A DNA stretch of 64,000 bases from Limimaricola variabilis (GTDB taxonomy: Bacteria > Pseudomonadota > Alphaproteobacteria > Rhodobacterales > Rhodobacteraceae), in assembly GCF_014195545.1 (NCBI RefSeq), contig NZ_JACIBX010000002.1, forward strand, positions 434,001-498,000. The letters run 5' to 3'. Shown here one piece after another: positions 63,859 through 64,000 of the stretch. The translations under genes and the position numbers were made by a program. Position 1 is the first letter of the stretch. Each line of letters begins with the position of its first letter. The notes under the pieces were generated by a model that worked only from the letters and a program-made list of their open reading frames with translations, was not told the DNA's origin and made no database searches.

Positions 63859-64000
63859 TCCGGAGCTCCGGTCAGCCGCGCCACTGCGAGGAAGACATAG
63901 ACCCCGGCCATGATCGCCGCGATGGTCGATAGAAGCAGCGCCGCGATCAGCGCCACGCCATGCTGGCCCAGCGTGTCGAGATGGCCGACCACGCCGACGC
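63855..64000 (-). CDS. lrgA: LrgA/CidA-family membrane protein, N-terminus beyond window
   Basis: The last 47 codons are visible: the sequence reads toward a C-terminus ARLTGAPE after VGHLDTLGQHGVALIAALLL and a hydrophobic helix, as expected for the end of a CidA/LrgA holin-like protein. The stop overlaps the lrgB start. The start lies outside the window. Assignment depends mainly on the pairing with lrgB. Confidence 0.8.
   Translation of the reverse strand, partial: VGVVGHLDTLGQHGVALIAALLLSTIAAIMAGVYVFLAVARLTGAPE

Overview
The window is a gene-dense, high-GC chromosomal segment from an alphaproteobacterium, most likely order Rhodobacterales (Roseobacteraceae/Paracoccaceae). The evidence is the strong G/C third-position bias, a Rhodobacter-type porin, several families typical of that order (DUF2125, DUF4170, DUF6478, YjbH/YjbF), and gene orders such as pmbA-cysQ-DUF4170-GT30-lpxK and leuS-lptE-holA. 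I found no rRNA, tRNA, CRISPR array, insertion sequence, integrase or prophage. No gene-free stretch exceeds 300 bases; the largest gaps (about 250 bases) are at 21669-21917 and 46097-46343. This is core chromosome rather than an island.

Layout. 1-592: 3' part of a DsbA-type oxidoreductase. 579-5143 (minus): envelope operon pmbA, cysQ, DUF4170, a divergent Kdo-transferase-like GT30 protein, lpxK. 5208-6722: exported DUF2125 protein. 6845-9202: SDR, HNH protein, BaiN-type flavoprotein. 9273-12389: yjbH-yjbF exopolysaccharide pair plus a very small exported protein with its own promoter and terminator. 12510-16559 (minus): leuS-lptE-holA. 16723-21668: porin, yggS, MFS carrier, GNAT, zapE. 21918-24720 (minus): accD-folC-exported protein. 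24912-30388 (plus): ilvD, DUF6478, fadH, LysR regulator. 30454-35520: CDF metal exporter, GNAT, CinA-like protein, map, rsmD, FAD reductase. 35600-39816: peroxiredoxin, then a minus-strand run ridA-GDPD-COG3146-phhB-mscS. 39884-43771: type I secretion ABC protein and adaptor, with a divergent acidic exported protein. 43775-48087: PBP1A, glnK-amtB. 48205-50574: three-gene envelope module (amphipathic protein, holin-like, DUF3618). 50755-54362 (minus): dapA, smpB, sseA, tatA. 54510-59260: lytic transglycosylase, DMT carrier, mnmD, divergent FAD oxidoreductase. 59332-64000: ThDP enzyme, PAS-HWE-REC kinase, cobO, lrgB, lrgA (cut by the edge).

Shared themes. Many genes build or maintain the envelope: LPS (lpxK, GT30, lptE), peptidoglycan (PBP1A, transglycosylase, dapA), exopolysaccharide (yjbHF), porin, MscS and LrgAB. 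Translation and RNA modification is the second group: leuS, smpB, rsmD, map, mnmD. Genes within operons are tightly coupled by ATGA or TGATG overlaps.

The items most worth a second look are the GT30 protein that has lost the usual N-domain catalytic signatures, the tiny exported protein beside yjbHF, a possible small RNA before a strong terminator at about 21690-21793, the divergently arranged MnmC-like halves, and the orphan type I secretion pair.
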